The notes below the pieces were generated by a model. The model worked only from the letters and a program-made list of their open reading frames with translations. It did no database searches and was not told where the DNA came from. DNA of 64,000 bases from Polaribacter sejongensis. GTDB taxonomy: Bacteria > Bacteroidota > Bacteroidia > Flavobacteriales > Flavobacteriaceae. The stretch lies in contig NZ_CP150667.1 of NCBI RefSeq assembly GCF_038024065.1, positions 4,099,501 to 4,163,500 of the forward strand, given 5' to 3'. Below, one piece after another: positions 36,791-45,324 of the stretch; positions within the stretch are counted from its first letter, which is position 1, and each line of letters begins with the position of its first letter. A program made the translations under genes and the position numbers.

Positions 36791-38359
36791 ATGAATTACA
36801 GATTTTTAAGAATGTTTTGTACTGTTTTTTTAGTAAGCTTCTTATTAAATGGTTATGCTCAAAGTAAAAATCCAAATATTCTTCTAATTGTAGTAGATGA
36901 TTTAAAAGATTATACTGGATTTTTAGGGGGACATCCACAAGTGAAAACTCCAAATATGGATGCATTAGCAGAAGAAGGAACTGTATTTACAAATGCACAC
37001 ACCAATACACCTATTTGTGCGCCATCAAGAGCAAGTTTTTTAACAGGAATTTATCCGCATGTTTCACATAATTTTTGGTTTGATGATTGGACAACCAACA
37101 ACGTTTTAAGTAATAGTAAATCCATCGGCCAATTTATGGGAGATAATGGATATAAAACATATGCAACCGGTAAATTAATGCATCACAGAGTAGAATCTGA
37201 ATGGAATGAATATGGAATAGAAAATGATTTTGGACCTTATGCTTTTAATGGTAAAAAGGTAGTTCAACATCCATTAATGCCAAAAGAATATTCTACAGAT
37301 AAAAATGATGGATTATTTATGTCTTTAGCAAAGGTGCCAAATGTAAAAGCAACAGATAAAACACCAGGATATAATGGTTGGTATGATGCAAAAAATAGAA
37401 AGGCATTTAAATATATAAATGATGATGATCGAGATTTAATGAACGATGAATTAAGTGCGAATTGGGCAGTTGAGAAATTAAAAGGATTAGACAAATCTGA
37501 TGCGGATAAACCATTTTTTATGGCTGTAGGTTTTGTGAGACCTCACACTCCTTTGGTGGCTCCACAAAAGTATTTTGATATGTATCCTTTAGAAACATTA
37601 AAGATTCCGGTGATAAAAAAGAATGATAACGATGATACTTATTACCGCTCAACTTTTAAATGGGCGATGCCTTGGACGCAGCATTATCAGGAATTAAAAG
37701 CTTCTTACAATGATATAGATGATGGTTTACGTAAATATTTACAAGCATATTTGGCTTGTGTAAGTTTTACTGATGATCAAATAGGGAAGGTTTTAAAAAG
37801 TTTAAAAGAAAGTCGTTTTGATAAAAATACGGTGGTAATTCTAGTAAGTGATCATGGGTATAATATCGGTGAAAAAGATTTTTTATATAAGAATAACCTT
37901 TGGGAAGAAAGTACAAGAATACCAATGATTATTAGAGATCCTAGTAGTAAAGGAAGTAAGGGGCAACGTGTAAATCACCCAGTATCATTAATTGATTTGT
38001 ATCCAACAATTGCAGACTTTGCCAATATAAAAGCAAGCAATACTAAAAATGAATTAGGAAAACCGTTAAGTGGGTTTAGTTTAAAGCCATTTTTAGAAAA
38101 TCCTAAAAATCCACAATGGAAAGGACCAAATATAGCTTTAACGGTGGTAAGAGGAAATCCGAAAAGTAGTGATCCTAAAGAGCAAAGTTATTCAGTAAGA
38201 TCAGAAAAATACAGATATATTTTATATGTAAATGGTAAAGAAGAATTGTACGATCATACAAAAGATGGGTATGAATGGACCAATTTGGCAATGGATAAAA
38301 AATACAAAAAGATAAAACAAAATTTAAAAGTACAATTGAAAGAATTGCTTCTAAAATAA
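36791..38359 (+). CDS. Family S1 sulfatase, secreted (iduronate-2-sulfatase-like)
   Basis: 522 residues from the ATG at 36791; an upstream TTG at 36770 is less likely. The signal peptide ends NGYAQ (24), without a lipobox. FGly motif CAPSR with Cys76; metal Asp36/Asp37 in IVVDDLKDYTGFLGG; GKLMHH, FMAVGFVRPHTPLVAP and VSDHGYNIGEKDFLYKNNLWEE are typical of the iduronate-2-sulfatase-like branch (S1_7-type). It starts divergently from the TPR-LuxR gene. A GH127 lipoprotein follows after 20 bp. Confidence 0.9.
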   Translation: MNYRFLRMFCTVFLVSFLLNGYAQSKNPNILLIVVDDLKDYTGFLGGHPQVKTPNMDALAEEGTVFTNAHTNTPICAPSRASFLTGIYPHVSHNFWFDDWTTNNVLSNSKSIGQFMGDNGYKTYATGKLMHHRVESEWNEYGIENDFGPYAFNGKKVVQHPLMPKEYSTDKNDGLFMSLAKVPNVKATDKTPGYNGWYDAKNRKAFKYINDDDRDLMNDELSANWAVEKLKGLDKSDADKPFFMAVGFVRPHTPLVAPQKYFDMYPLETLKIPVIKKNDNDDTYYRSTFKWAMPWTQHYQELKASYNDIDDGLRKYLQAYLACVSFTDDQIGKVLKSLKESRFDKNTVVILVSDHGYNIGEKDFLYKNNLWEESTRIPMIIRDPSSKGSKGQRVNHPVSLIDLYPTIADFANIKASNTKNELGKPLSGFSLKPFLENPKNPQWKGPNIALTVVRGNPKSSDPKEQSYSVRSEKYRYILYVNGKEELYDHTKDGYEWTNLAMDKKYKKIKQNLKVQLKELLLK

Positions 38360-38379
38360 TAATATTCAAATTAAATAAA

Positions 38380-40452
38380 ATGAAAATACTACCTATTATC
38401 TTATTTTCTTTATTGCTGATTATAGCGTGTAAGGAATCTAAAGAGGCTCCGAAACAGTTAGCAATTAGCACCAGTAAAACAAATGTTTTAGATTTAGATA
38501 ACAGTAAAGGAATTATTAATTATACCAACAGTCCGTATGTTAAATTAAAAAGTTTAAATATTGGCGATTGTGAATGGACAGATGGTTTTTGGGCCGATAA
38601 GTTTAAAGTCGCAGAAGAAGTAATGGTTCCTTATATGGGAGAGGTTTTAAAAGGTGATGTGGGACATGCTTTAAATAATTTTAAAATTGCGGCAGGATTA
38701 AAAGAAGGCAAGCATAAAGGTTTTTTCTGGCATGATGGCGATTTTTATAAATGGATGGAAGCTGCAACTTACATATATGCAATTAATAAGGATCCTAAAA
38801 TTATTGAGGAGTTAGATGATTTAATTGAAATTATAGGAAAAGCACAACTAGAAAATGGGTATTTACAAACACAGATAACCACCAATAAAAATAGAAAACC
38901 ATTTTCCGAAAGAAAGTATCATGAAATGTACAATAGTGGTCATTTATATATTGCTGCTTGTATTTATTATAGAGTTACGGGGAAAACTAATTTTTTAGAT
39001 ATCGCAATTAAAAACGCAAATAATTTATACGATGTTTTTCAACCTCAATCTGCAGAATTAGCACGTATGGGGTTTAATCAAGTCCAAATTATGGGATTGG
39101 TAGAGTTGTATAGAACCACAAAAGATAAAAAATATTTAGAGTTGGCAGAAATTTTCATCAATATGAGAGGGAAGTCGAAAGTAAAAACGCATCCATCAGT
39201 TAGATATAACAATATTGGTGATATGACACAAGAGAGAACTCCGTTAAGAGAAGAAGATGAAGCTGTTGGTCATGCTGTATTAGCCTTGTATTATTATGCA
39301 GGAGCAGCAGATGTGTATGCAGAAACTGGAGAAAAAGCTTTAATTGATGCCTTAGATAGAATTTGGGGGAATATTGTAGATAAAAAAATGTTTGTTACTG
39401 GAGCTTGCGGTCAAAAACATGATGGAGGTTCATCGAATAGAGATTTTGTACATGAAGCATTTACTATAGATTATGAAATGCACAATGCACATGCTTATAA
39501 TGAAACCTGTGCAAACTTGTGTAACGCCATGTTTAATTATAGAATGTTGAATATAAAAGGAGAGTCGAAGCATGCAGATGTTATGGAATTGGTTTTGTAC
39601 AATAGTGCGCTTTCTGGTATCAGCTTAAAAGGAGATTCGTATTTCTATACAAATCCGCTAAGAAGAACTGCGAATCATAAAATGGGTGGTACAGATTATC
39701 CCGATAGAGTTGAATATATTCCTTGTTTTTGTTGTCCACCAAACTTAGTAAGAACCATTGCTAAATCTTCTGCTTGGGCTTATAGTTTGTCAGAAAACGG
39801 AATTGCTACAAACTTATATGGAGCAAATAAATTAGACACAAAATTACAAGATGGATCTGTCATAAAATTAAGACAAGAAACTCAATATCCTTGGGATGGA
39901 AACATAAAAATTACAATTGATGAATGTAAAAATGATGCTTTTGATGTACTATTAAGAATCCCTGATTGGGCAACTAGTTTTAAAATTTCTGTAAATGGAA
40001 AAACTCAAAATACAGCAGGGAAACCAGGAACTTTTGCAAATTTAAATAGACAGTGGAAAAAAGGAGATGTTATTACTTTAAATCTTCCTATGGATATTAA
40101 ATTGTTAGAAGGGAATCCATTAATAGAAGAAGTAAGAAATCAAGCAGCTATAAAAAGAGGTCCAGTTGTGTATTGCGTAGAAACGCCAGATTTACCAAAA
40201 GGAACTGATATTTTAGATGTGTATTTACCAATAAAATCAAAATTAACAGCAACTTATAAACCGGAATTATTAAATGGAGTTGCTACTATTTCAGGAAATA
40301 TTAAAATTAGAAAAGATAAAAAAGAAGGAATGTACAGAACATTATCAAATCCAAAATTTGAGAATTATAATGTACAATTCGTTCCTTATTTTGCCTGGTC
40401 GAATAGAGGTGTTTCAGAAATGAGTGTTTGGTTGCCTTTGGCGATAGATTAA
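38380..40452 (+). CDS. GH127 family glycosidase, lipoprotein
   Basis: 690 residues, lipobox IIAC (Cys17). It has the same fold and active-site set as the GH127 at 29365: candidate acid/base Glu359, YNETCANLC (Glu375, Cys377) and CFCCPPNLVRT (Cys451, Cys452, with Cys451 the expected nucleophile). The conserved stretch HDGDFYKWMEA and the block AVGHAVLALYYYAGAADVYAETGEKA are nearly identical in both. Unlike its paralog it is exported, so it would act on oligosaccharides in the periplasm or at the surface. Probable activity is alpha-3,6-anhydro-galactosidase, by analogy with carrageenan loci. It follows a sulfatase after 20 bp. Confidence 0.9.
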   Translation: MKILPIILFSLLLIIACKESKEAPKQLAISTSKTNVLDLDNSKGIINYTNSPYVKLKSLNIGDCEWTDGFWADKFKVAEEVMVPYMGEVLKGDVGHALNNFKIAAGLKEGKHKGFFWHDGDFYKWMEAATYIYAINKDPKIIEELDDLIEIIGKAQLENGYLQTQITTNKNRKPFSERKYHEMYNSGHLYIAACIYYRVTGKTNFLDIAIKNANNLYDVFQPQSAELARMGFNQVQIMGLVELYRTTKDKKYLELAEIFINMRGKSKVKTHPSVRYNNIGDMTQERTPLREEDEAVGHAVLALYYYAGAADVYAETGEKALIDALDRIWGNIVDKKMFVTGACGQKHDGGSSNRDFVHEAFTIDYEMHNAHAYNETCANLCNAMFNYRMLNIKGESKHADVMELVLYNSALSGISLKGDSYFYTNPLRRTANHKMGGTDYPDRVEYIPCFCCPPNLVRTIAKSSAWAYSLSENGIATNLYGANKLDTKLQDGSVIKLRQETQYPWDGNIKITIDECKNDAFDVLLRIPDWATSFKISVNGKTQNTAGKPGTFANLNRQWKKGDVITLNLPMDIKLLEGNPLIEEVRNQAAIKRGPVVYCVETPDLPKGTDILDVYLPIKSKLTATYKPELLNGVATISGNIKIRKDKKEGMYRTLSNPKFENYNVQFVPYFAWSNRGVSEMSVWLPLAID

Positions 40453-40633
40453 TATTATTCTGCTCCTGCAAGGTCTTATTTTAACCTTGTAAGTTTAGTA
40501 AATAAACTAATTTATTTTCAAATTTTATGCCTACAAGGTTTTTGAAACCATTCAGGATAAAAAAACAACATTAATTAACAATATTAGAGCTGAGAATTAA
40601 CAAAAATTCATTGATAACCAAAAAAAATATAAA
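40453..40633 (+). repeat. Intergenic palindromic repeat fragments
   Basis: This gap holds two degenerate copies of a CAAGGTTTT/AAACCTTG palindrome (GCAAGGTCTTATTTTAACCTTG near 40470, and ACAAGGTTTTTGAAACC near 40534). They resemble the perfect palindrome at 45265 and the short dispersed intergenic repeats of Flavobacteriaceae. No open frame or clear promoter. Confidence 0.45.
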
Positions 40634-41533
40634 ATGTCTAGACTAATTTTAATACTGCTTTTGTGTCTTGGTAATGCTACTGTTTCCCAAGAGAAAACCA
40701 AATTTAACGATACACAGTTTGTAGATTTTCTTCAGAATTCCTTGAAAAAAGAGGTGGTAACTGATGCCGTTAGAAATTCTTTTTATAAAGAATCTAGAAC
40801 ATATTGGAAGGATCATAAATTAGATTATAATTTACATCCAGAAAAGTATAAAAAGGCGATGTCTTTGTTTCATAAGAATCAAGATAAATTTAGAAAAACT
40901 AGTAATACTATCAGCATAAAAAGGAACGATAGAATTGAAAAAGCAGTTGCTAATTTTCAGAATTTTGATGATAAGAATTCATTTCCAGAAAATTCAATTT
41001 TATTTGTTGGAAGTTCTAGTATTGCTGGTTGGAAAACATCTATTTCATTTCCAAATTTTTCTGTTATTAATAGAGGAATTGGAGGTATGAATATGCATGA
41101 AATTATATTTCATTACAACGCACTTATAAAAAAATACAATCCTTCAATTATCGCCATTTATTGTGATATTGATATTGAGCAAGGAAAAGCGCCAGAAGAA
41201 GCTGTAGTTGTGTTTAAGAAACTGGTAGAGAAGATTAAAGCTGATTTTCCTAAAACACCTATTTTACTACTTTCTATGAAACCTGTAATGGTAGATGATT
41301 TTATAGGGAAAGATATCCGCAAGAACAAAGCGATTGCCAATAAAGAGCTTTTGGATTTTAGTAAAAAAGAAAAAAATGTTTATTTTATTGATTTAGCCAC
41401 TCTGATGTTGCATGCAGATGGAACATTGAAAACGGATATTTTTATTCAGGATGGGATGCATTTAAATAAATTGGGATATGAAATCTGGAATCCAATAATG
41501 AGAAAAAAGATTTTAGAGTTAACAAATAAATAA
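40634..41533 (+). CDS. Secreted SGNH/GDSL-like hydrolase
   Basis: 299 residues with a signal peptide (to about 20). An N-terminal region of about 105 residues of unknown fold (with YNLHPEKYKKAM) precedes an SGNH domain: block I FVGSSSI (catalytic Ser), block II RGIGGMN, and block V DGMHLNKLGYEIW (catalytic Asp/His). Block III, normally YAGxND, reads YCDIDI, so the oxyanion-hole Asn is missing. It may be an esterase (deacetylase) with altered chemistry or a non-catalytic relative. It lies 20 bp before an S1 sulfatase and is probably co-transcribed. Confidence 0.8.
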   Translation: MSRLILILLLCLGNATVSQEKTKFNDTQFVDFLQNSLKKEVVTDAVRNSFYKESRTYWKDHKLDYNLHPEKYKKAMSLFHKNQDKFRKTSNTISIKRNDRIEKAVANFQNFDDKNSFPENSILFVGSSSIAGWKTSISFPNFSVINRGIGGMNMHEIIFHYNALIKKYNPSIIAIYCDIDIEQGKAPEEAVVVFKKLVEKIKADFPKTPILLLSMKPVMVDDFIGKDIRKNKAIANKELLDFSKKEKNVYFIDLATLMLHADGTLKTDIFIQDGMHLNKLGYEIWNPIMRKKILELTNK

Positions 41534-41553
41534 TAAAAGTAATTTTTTAGCAC

Positions 41554-43200
41554 ATGAAAATAGTTCAATTAATTTTGATTTTAACACTTGCTTTTGGTTG
41601 TAAATCGAAAGTTGAAAATCAACAAGAAAAAATTAAGAAAAGACCTAATATCCTCTTTATAGGTATTGATGATTTACGTCCAGAATTAGGGTGTTACGGA
41701 TCTGATATTGCTGTAAGTCCTAATTTAGATAAACTAGCAACACAAGGATTGTTGTTTGAAAACGCGTATTGTCAGCAAGCCATTTGCGGACCATCAAGAG
41801 CAAGCTTGTTAACAGGGATTCGTCCAGAAACAAGTGGGGTTTTTCATAATTATATCAAATTTAGAGAAGTAAATCCAGATGTGGTTACACTTCCACAACA
41901 TTTTAAAAATAACGGATATGAAACTGTGTATACCGGTAAAATTTTTCATCATGGCGATTTAGACGACGAAAAATCATGGAGTAGATTACCCGCTTTAGAT
42001 AGTATGAAAGGTGTTAAAAAACCAGTAGGATTTGCATTAAAAAAGAACAATGAAGATCGTGTAAAAACAAAAAAAGAAATGGTTGCTAAATATGGTGCTG
42101 TAGCCAAGTATGGTTTAGCTTCTGGTGTTGCTTATGAATCTGCGGATGTTTCTGATAATGTCTATTCTGATGGTTATAATACTGAATTGGCAATTGCAAC
42201 AATGAAAGAAATGAATGCTAAAAGTGACAAGCCTTTTTTCTTAGGATTAGGATTTAACAAGCCACATTTAAACTGGGTAGCACCAAAGAAATATTGGGAT
42301 TTATACGACAGAGACAACATTGAACTATCAACCCAAGTGGAAAGTCCAAAAAACGGAGCAACCATGGGTTTACATCCTTCTTTTGAGCTAAGAGTTAGAA
42401 GTGGAATTCCTAAAAAAGGCCCTATTGATAAAGAGTTAGCAATTACCTTAAAACATGCATATTTAGCGTGTGTAAGTTATGTGGATGCTCAAATTGGTAA
42501 AATGATTACGGCTTTAGAAAAAGAAGGTCTAAGAGAAAACACAATTATAATTGTTTGGAGTGATCACGGTTGGCATTTAGGAGATATGGGCATTTGGGGA
42601 AAAGCAACGAATTATGAGATTGCTACAAGAGTTCCATTATTAATTTGGACTCCAGACATGCCAAAAGGAAGTCAAGGAAAAACAACAGATGCCTTGGTAG
42701 AACTGGTAGATATGTACCCTACGTTAGCAGAACTAGCAGGTTTAGAAATTCCAAAACATGTGGAAGGCACAAGTTTTAAACCTTTATTGTCTAATCCTGA
42801 AACACCATGGAAAACAGCTGCTTTTAGTCAGTTTCCATCATCAGCTTTAAGAGAATGGGGCGCTTTTCCAATACGACAAGCTATGAGAGAAACCTATTTT
42901 GGTCCATTGTTAAAGGAAGTTGAAGAGAAAATAAAACTTCAACAAAAAGATAAATGGGACAGAGATTTGTTTGAAAACAACTTAATGGGCTATGCAATGA
43001 GAACAGCTCAATACCGATTTATCGTATGGAAAGACAGAGAAAATAAACAAAAAGCACCCGTTTTTATTGAGTTGTATGATCATCAAAAAGATCCATTAGA
43101 AACGAAGAATATCGCGAATGAAAACTCCGAATTAGTAGATGAGCTTATGATACAATTTAATAAAGGTTGGGAAGGAAATACTCCAAAGAAAGCCATATAA
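41554..43200 (+). CDS. Family S1 sulfatase, iduronate-2-sulfatase-like (S1_7-type), lipoprotein
   Basis: 548 residues, lipobox AFGC (Cys16). FGly motif CGPSR with Cys78 in YCQQAICGPSRASLLTG; metal Asp39/Asp40 in GIDDLRPELGCYG; FKNNGYETVYTGKIFHHG, LGFNKPHLNWVAPKKYWDLY and WSDHGWHLGDMGIWGKATNYE are hallmarks of the iduronate-2-sulfatase-like S1_7 group. Very similar to the sulfatase at 46574. Pairs of S1_7 sulfatases are known in the Zobellia carrageenan system. It follows the SGNH hydrolase. Confidence 0.92.
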   Translation: MKIVQLILILTLAFGCKSKVENQQEKIKKRPNILFIGIDDLRPELGCYGSDIAVSPNLDKLATQGLLFENAYCQQAICGPSRASLLTGIRPETSGVFHNYIKFREVNPDVVTLPQHFKNNGYETVYTGKIFHHGDLDDEKSWSRLPALDSMKGVKKPVGFALKKNNEDRVKTKKEMVAKYGAVAKYGLASGVAYESADVSDNVYSDGYNTELAIATMKEMNAKSDKPFFLGLGFNKPHLNWVAPKKYWDLYDRDNIELSTQVESPKNGATMGLHPSFELRVRSGIPKKGPIDKELAITLKHAYLACVSYVDAQIGKMITALEKEGLRENTIIIVWSDHGWHLGDMGIWGKATNYEIATRVPLLIWTPDMPKGSQGKTTDALVELVDMYPTLAELAGLEIPKHVEGTSFKPLLSNPETPWKTAAFSQFPSSALREWGAFPIRQAMRETYFGPLLKEVEEKIKLQQKDKWDRDLFENNLMGYAMRTAQYRFIVWKDRENKQKAPVFIELYDHQKDPLETKNIANENSELVDELMIQFNKGWEGNTPKKAI

Positions 43201-43334
43201 AAAATATCTGCGCTAATCAGCGAAATCTTTGGGAGATTTAATAATCGTGTAAAAAATGTCCCGCGGATTTCACAGATTTCTGTTGAAAAGTTAAAAATAT
43301 ATTTGTAAGAAATAACATATAAAACATCATTATA
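43201..43334 (+). repeat. Intergenic region with flavobacterial dispersed repeat and -7 box
   Basis: ATCTGCGCTAATCAGCGAAATC and CCCGCGGATTTCACAGATT match the style of the dispersed 'cgcagattt' intergenic repeats of Flavobacteriaceae. A perfect -7 box TATATTTG lies at 43298-43305, 30 bp before the FAD oxidoreductase gene. No 21-bp direct repeat was seen. Confidence 0.45.
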
Positions 43335-45257
43335 ATGAGAAGAAGAGATTTTTTTAAAAAAGGAGCAACAGCAGCAATAGCAGTTGGAGCCATACCTATG
43401 ATAGCAACATCATGTGCAAGTACAAATGATATGGTGTATGATAGAGAAAATGATAAATGGTATCATTTAGGAACCGGTAAATCAGGTGTGAATTCAAGAA
43501 AAAAAACAGATGGATATGATGTTGCCGTAATTGGTGGAGGAGCAGCAGGAATTTGCGCAGCTGTTGCATCTGCAAGAAATGGCGATAAAACAGTATTAAT
43601 TCAAGACAGACCTGTTTTAGGAGGAAATGCTTCAAGTGAAATGCGCGTGCATTTAAACGGAGTAAACAATATAAAAGGAAAAGCAGAACGAGAAACAGGC
43701 ATCATTGAAGAAATTTTATTACACAATCGTTTTGATAATGAGCAAGAGGCTTTTCCTGTTTTCGATCATGTTTTATATGATTTTGTAGTGAGAGAACCCA
43801 ACTTAACGTTGATGTTAAATACCCAAGCGGTAGATGCAGTGATGGATGGAGATCAAATAAAATCTGCAATGTGTTGGCAAGCAACTACAGAAATAATGTT
43901 TACTATAAATGCTCCTATTTTTATAGATTGTTCTGGTGATGGATTGTTAGCTGCAACTTCTGGCGCGGAATATAGAACAGGTAGAGAAGGAAAGGCAGAG
44001 TTTAATGAAAAATATGCACCAGACGAGCCAGATGGTTGGCAAATGGGGGCAACTTTATTAATGTCTTCTAAAGATATGGGGAAACCGATGAAATATTCTC
44101 CTCCTTCTTATGCTATTAAATACACGCATGAAGGTGCAAGTGAAAGGAGGAAATTTGCAGGTTTTCATGAAGGAATTTGGTGGATAGAAGTTGGGAGTGA
44201 AGATGATATTATTGCGGAAGCAGAAGTGAATAGACATAAATTAATGGGCTATTTACATGGGGTTTGGGATTATATTAAAAATTCAGGAAAATTTCCGGAA
44301 GCGGAAAATTTAGCCTTAGATTGGGTAGGTTCTTTACCCGGAAGAAGAGAATCTCGTCGTTTTGTAGGAGATCATATTTTGTCTGAAAAAGACATGACAG
44401 AGCACAAACATTTTGAAGATGCGGTTGCTTTTGGAGGTTGGTCTTTAGATGAGCACAATCCTGGTGGAATTGAGAATATTTCCGAGCCACCAAGTTATTT
44501 TCATTATCATTTTAAAGAAGTATATCAATTTCCATTTAGAAGTTTGTATTCTAAAAATGTGTCTAATTTAATGTTTGCTGGTAGAAATGTAAGTCAGACG
44601 CATATTGCACTTTCTTCTAGTAGAATTATGGCTACCTGTGCTTTGCAGGGTCAGGCGGTTGGTACCGCAGCTACAATTTGTAATAAATATGATGTTTTGC
44701 CAAGAGAAGTTGGTCAAAAGCATATTAATGAATTACAAGAGCAATTAATGAGAGATGATGTTTTTATTCCGAAGAGAAATGCAAACGACCCAAAAGATTT
44801 GGCTAAAAAAGCAAGTACCATTTTTGGTTCATCTACTTCTTCTGGTGATGCTAAAAATTTAACAAACGGAATTTCGAGAGATATTTACGGAGAAATTAAT
44901 CACTGGCAATCAGATGGACTTTCAGCTGAAATTCAGGCTGAATGGGAATCTCCAATTACATTATCATCTATAGAAATTAAGTGTGATACCAATGTAAAAC
45001 GCAATATTATGATGCGTAAAGACAGTAAAAACGACGATTTATATGGAAATACAGTTCCTAAAGAAATGTTGAAAGCTTTAAGTTTTGAAGCAAGAGTTAA
45101 CGGGGGATGGGTAGCATTAGGTGCTATTACGGACAATCGAACACGTTTGATTAAAATGAAGTTTAGCAGCGTAAAAACGACCGCTATTAGAGTAAAAATG
45201 ACAGAAACTTATGGTGCAGAAAACGTGAAGTTGTTCGAATTGCGTTGTTATGCATAA
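43335..45257 (+). CDS. FAD-dependent oxidoreductase with Tat-type signal and discoidin-like C-terminus
   Basis: 640 residues. The N-terminus MRRRDFFKKGATAAIAVGAIP is a twin-arginine signal, with a lipobox-like TSC at Cys27, so the protein is probably exported folded with its flavin. The FAD-binding Rossmann motif GGGAAG lies at 67-72 (VAVIGGGAAGICAAVASARNG), followed by LGGNASSEMRVHLNG, typical of the FAD_oxidored (PF12831) family. A C-terminal F5/8-type (discoidin) beta-sandwich occupies about 500-640. Such proteins recur in algal-glycan PULs but the reaction is not established; oxidation or dehydration of a sugar is possible. It has its own -7 box and is followed by a strong palindrome. Confidence 0.85.
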   Translation: MRRRDFFKKGATAAIAVGAIPMIATSCASTNDMVYDRENDKWYHLGTGKSGVNSRKKTDGYDVAVIGGGAAGICAAVASARNGDKTVLIQDRPVLGGNASSEMRVHLNGVNNIKGKAERETGIIEEILLHNRFDNEQEAFPVFDHVLYDFVVREPNLTLMLNTQAVDAVMDGDQIKSAMCWQATTEIMFTINAPIFIDCSGDGLLAATSGAEYRTGREGKAEFNEKYAPDEPDGWQMGATLLMSSKDMGKPMKYSPPSYAIKYTHEGASERRKFAGFHEGIWWIEVGSEDDIIAEAEVNRHKLMGYLHGVWDYIKNSGKFPEAENLALDWVGSLPGRRESRRFVGDHILSEKDMTEHKHFEDAVAFGGWSLDEHNPGGIENISEPPSYFHYHFKEVYQFPFRSLYSKNVSNLMFAGRNVSQTHIALSSSRIMATCALQGQAVGTAATICNKYDVLPREVGQKHINELQEQLMRDDVFIPKRNANDPKDLAKKASTIFGSSTSSGDAKNLTNGISRDIYGEINHWQSDGLSAEIQAEWESPITLSSIEIKCDTNVKRNIMMRKDSKNDDLYGNTVPKEMLKALSFEARVNGGWVALGAITDNRTRLIKMKFSSVKTTAIRVKMTETYGAENVKLFELRCYA

Positions 45258-45264
45258 TAATTAA

Positions 45265-45298
45265 AGACCTCACAGGTTTTTAAAACCTGTGAGGTCTA
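45265..45298 (+). repeat. Perfect palindromic intergenic repeat (terminator-like)
   Basis: AGACCTCACAGGTTTT and its exact complement AAAACCTGTGAGGTCT form a 16-bp stem with almost no loop. It lies just after the FAD oxidoreductase gene. It can act as a bidirectional terminator, and its sequence type recurs as a dispersed repeat in Flavobacteriaceae. Confidence 0.75.
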
Positions 45299-45324
45299 AA
45301 AACACTAACTTTTTTTAGTATTTG

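Noticed and set aside
45265..45298. Palindrome considered as an integron or recombination attachment site
   Set aside because: No integrase, no repeated cassette structure and no core site; it fits a terminator or dispersed intergenic repeat better.
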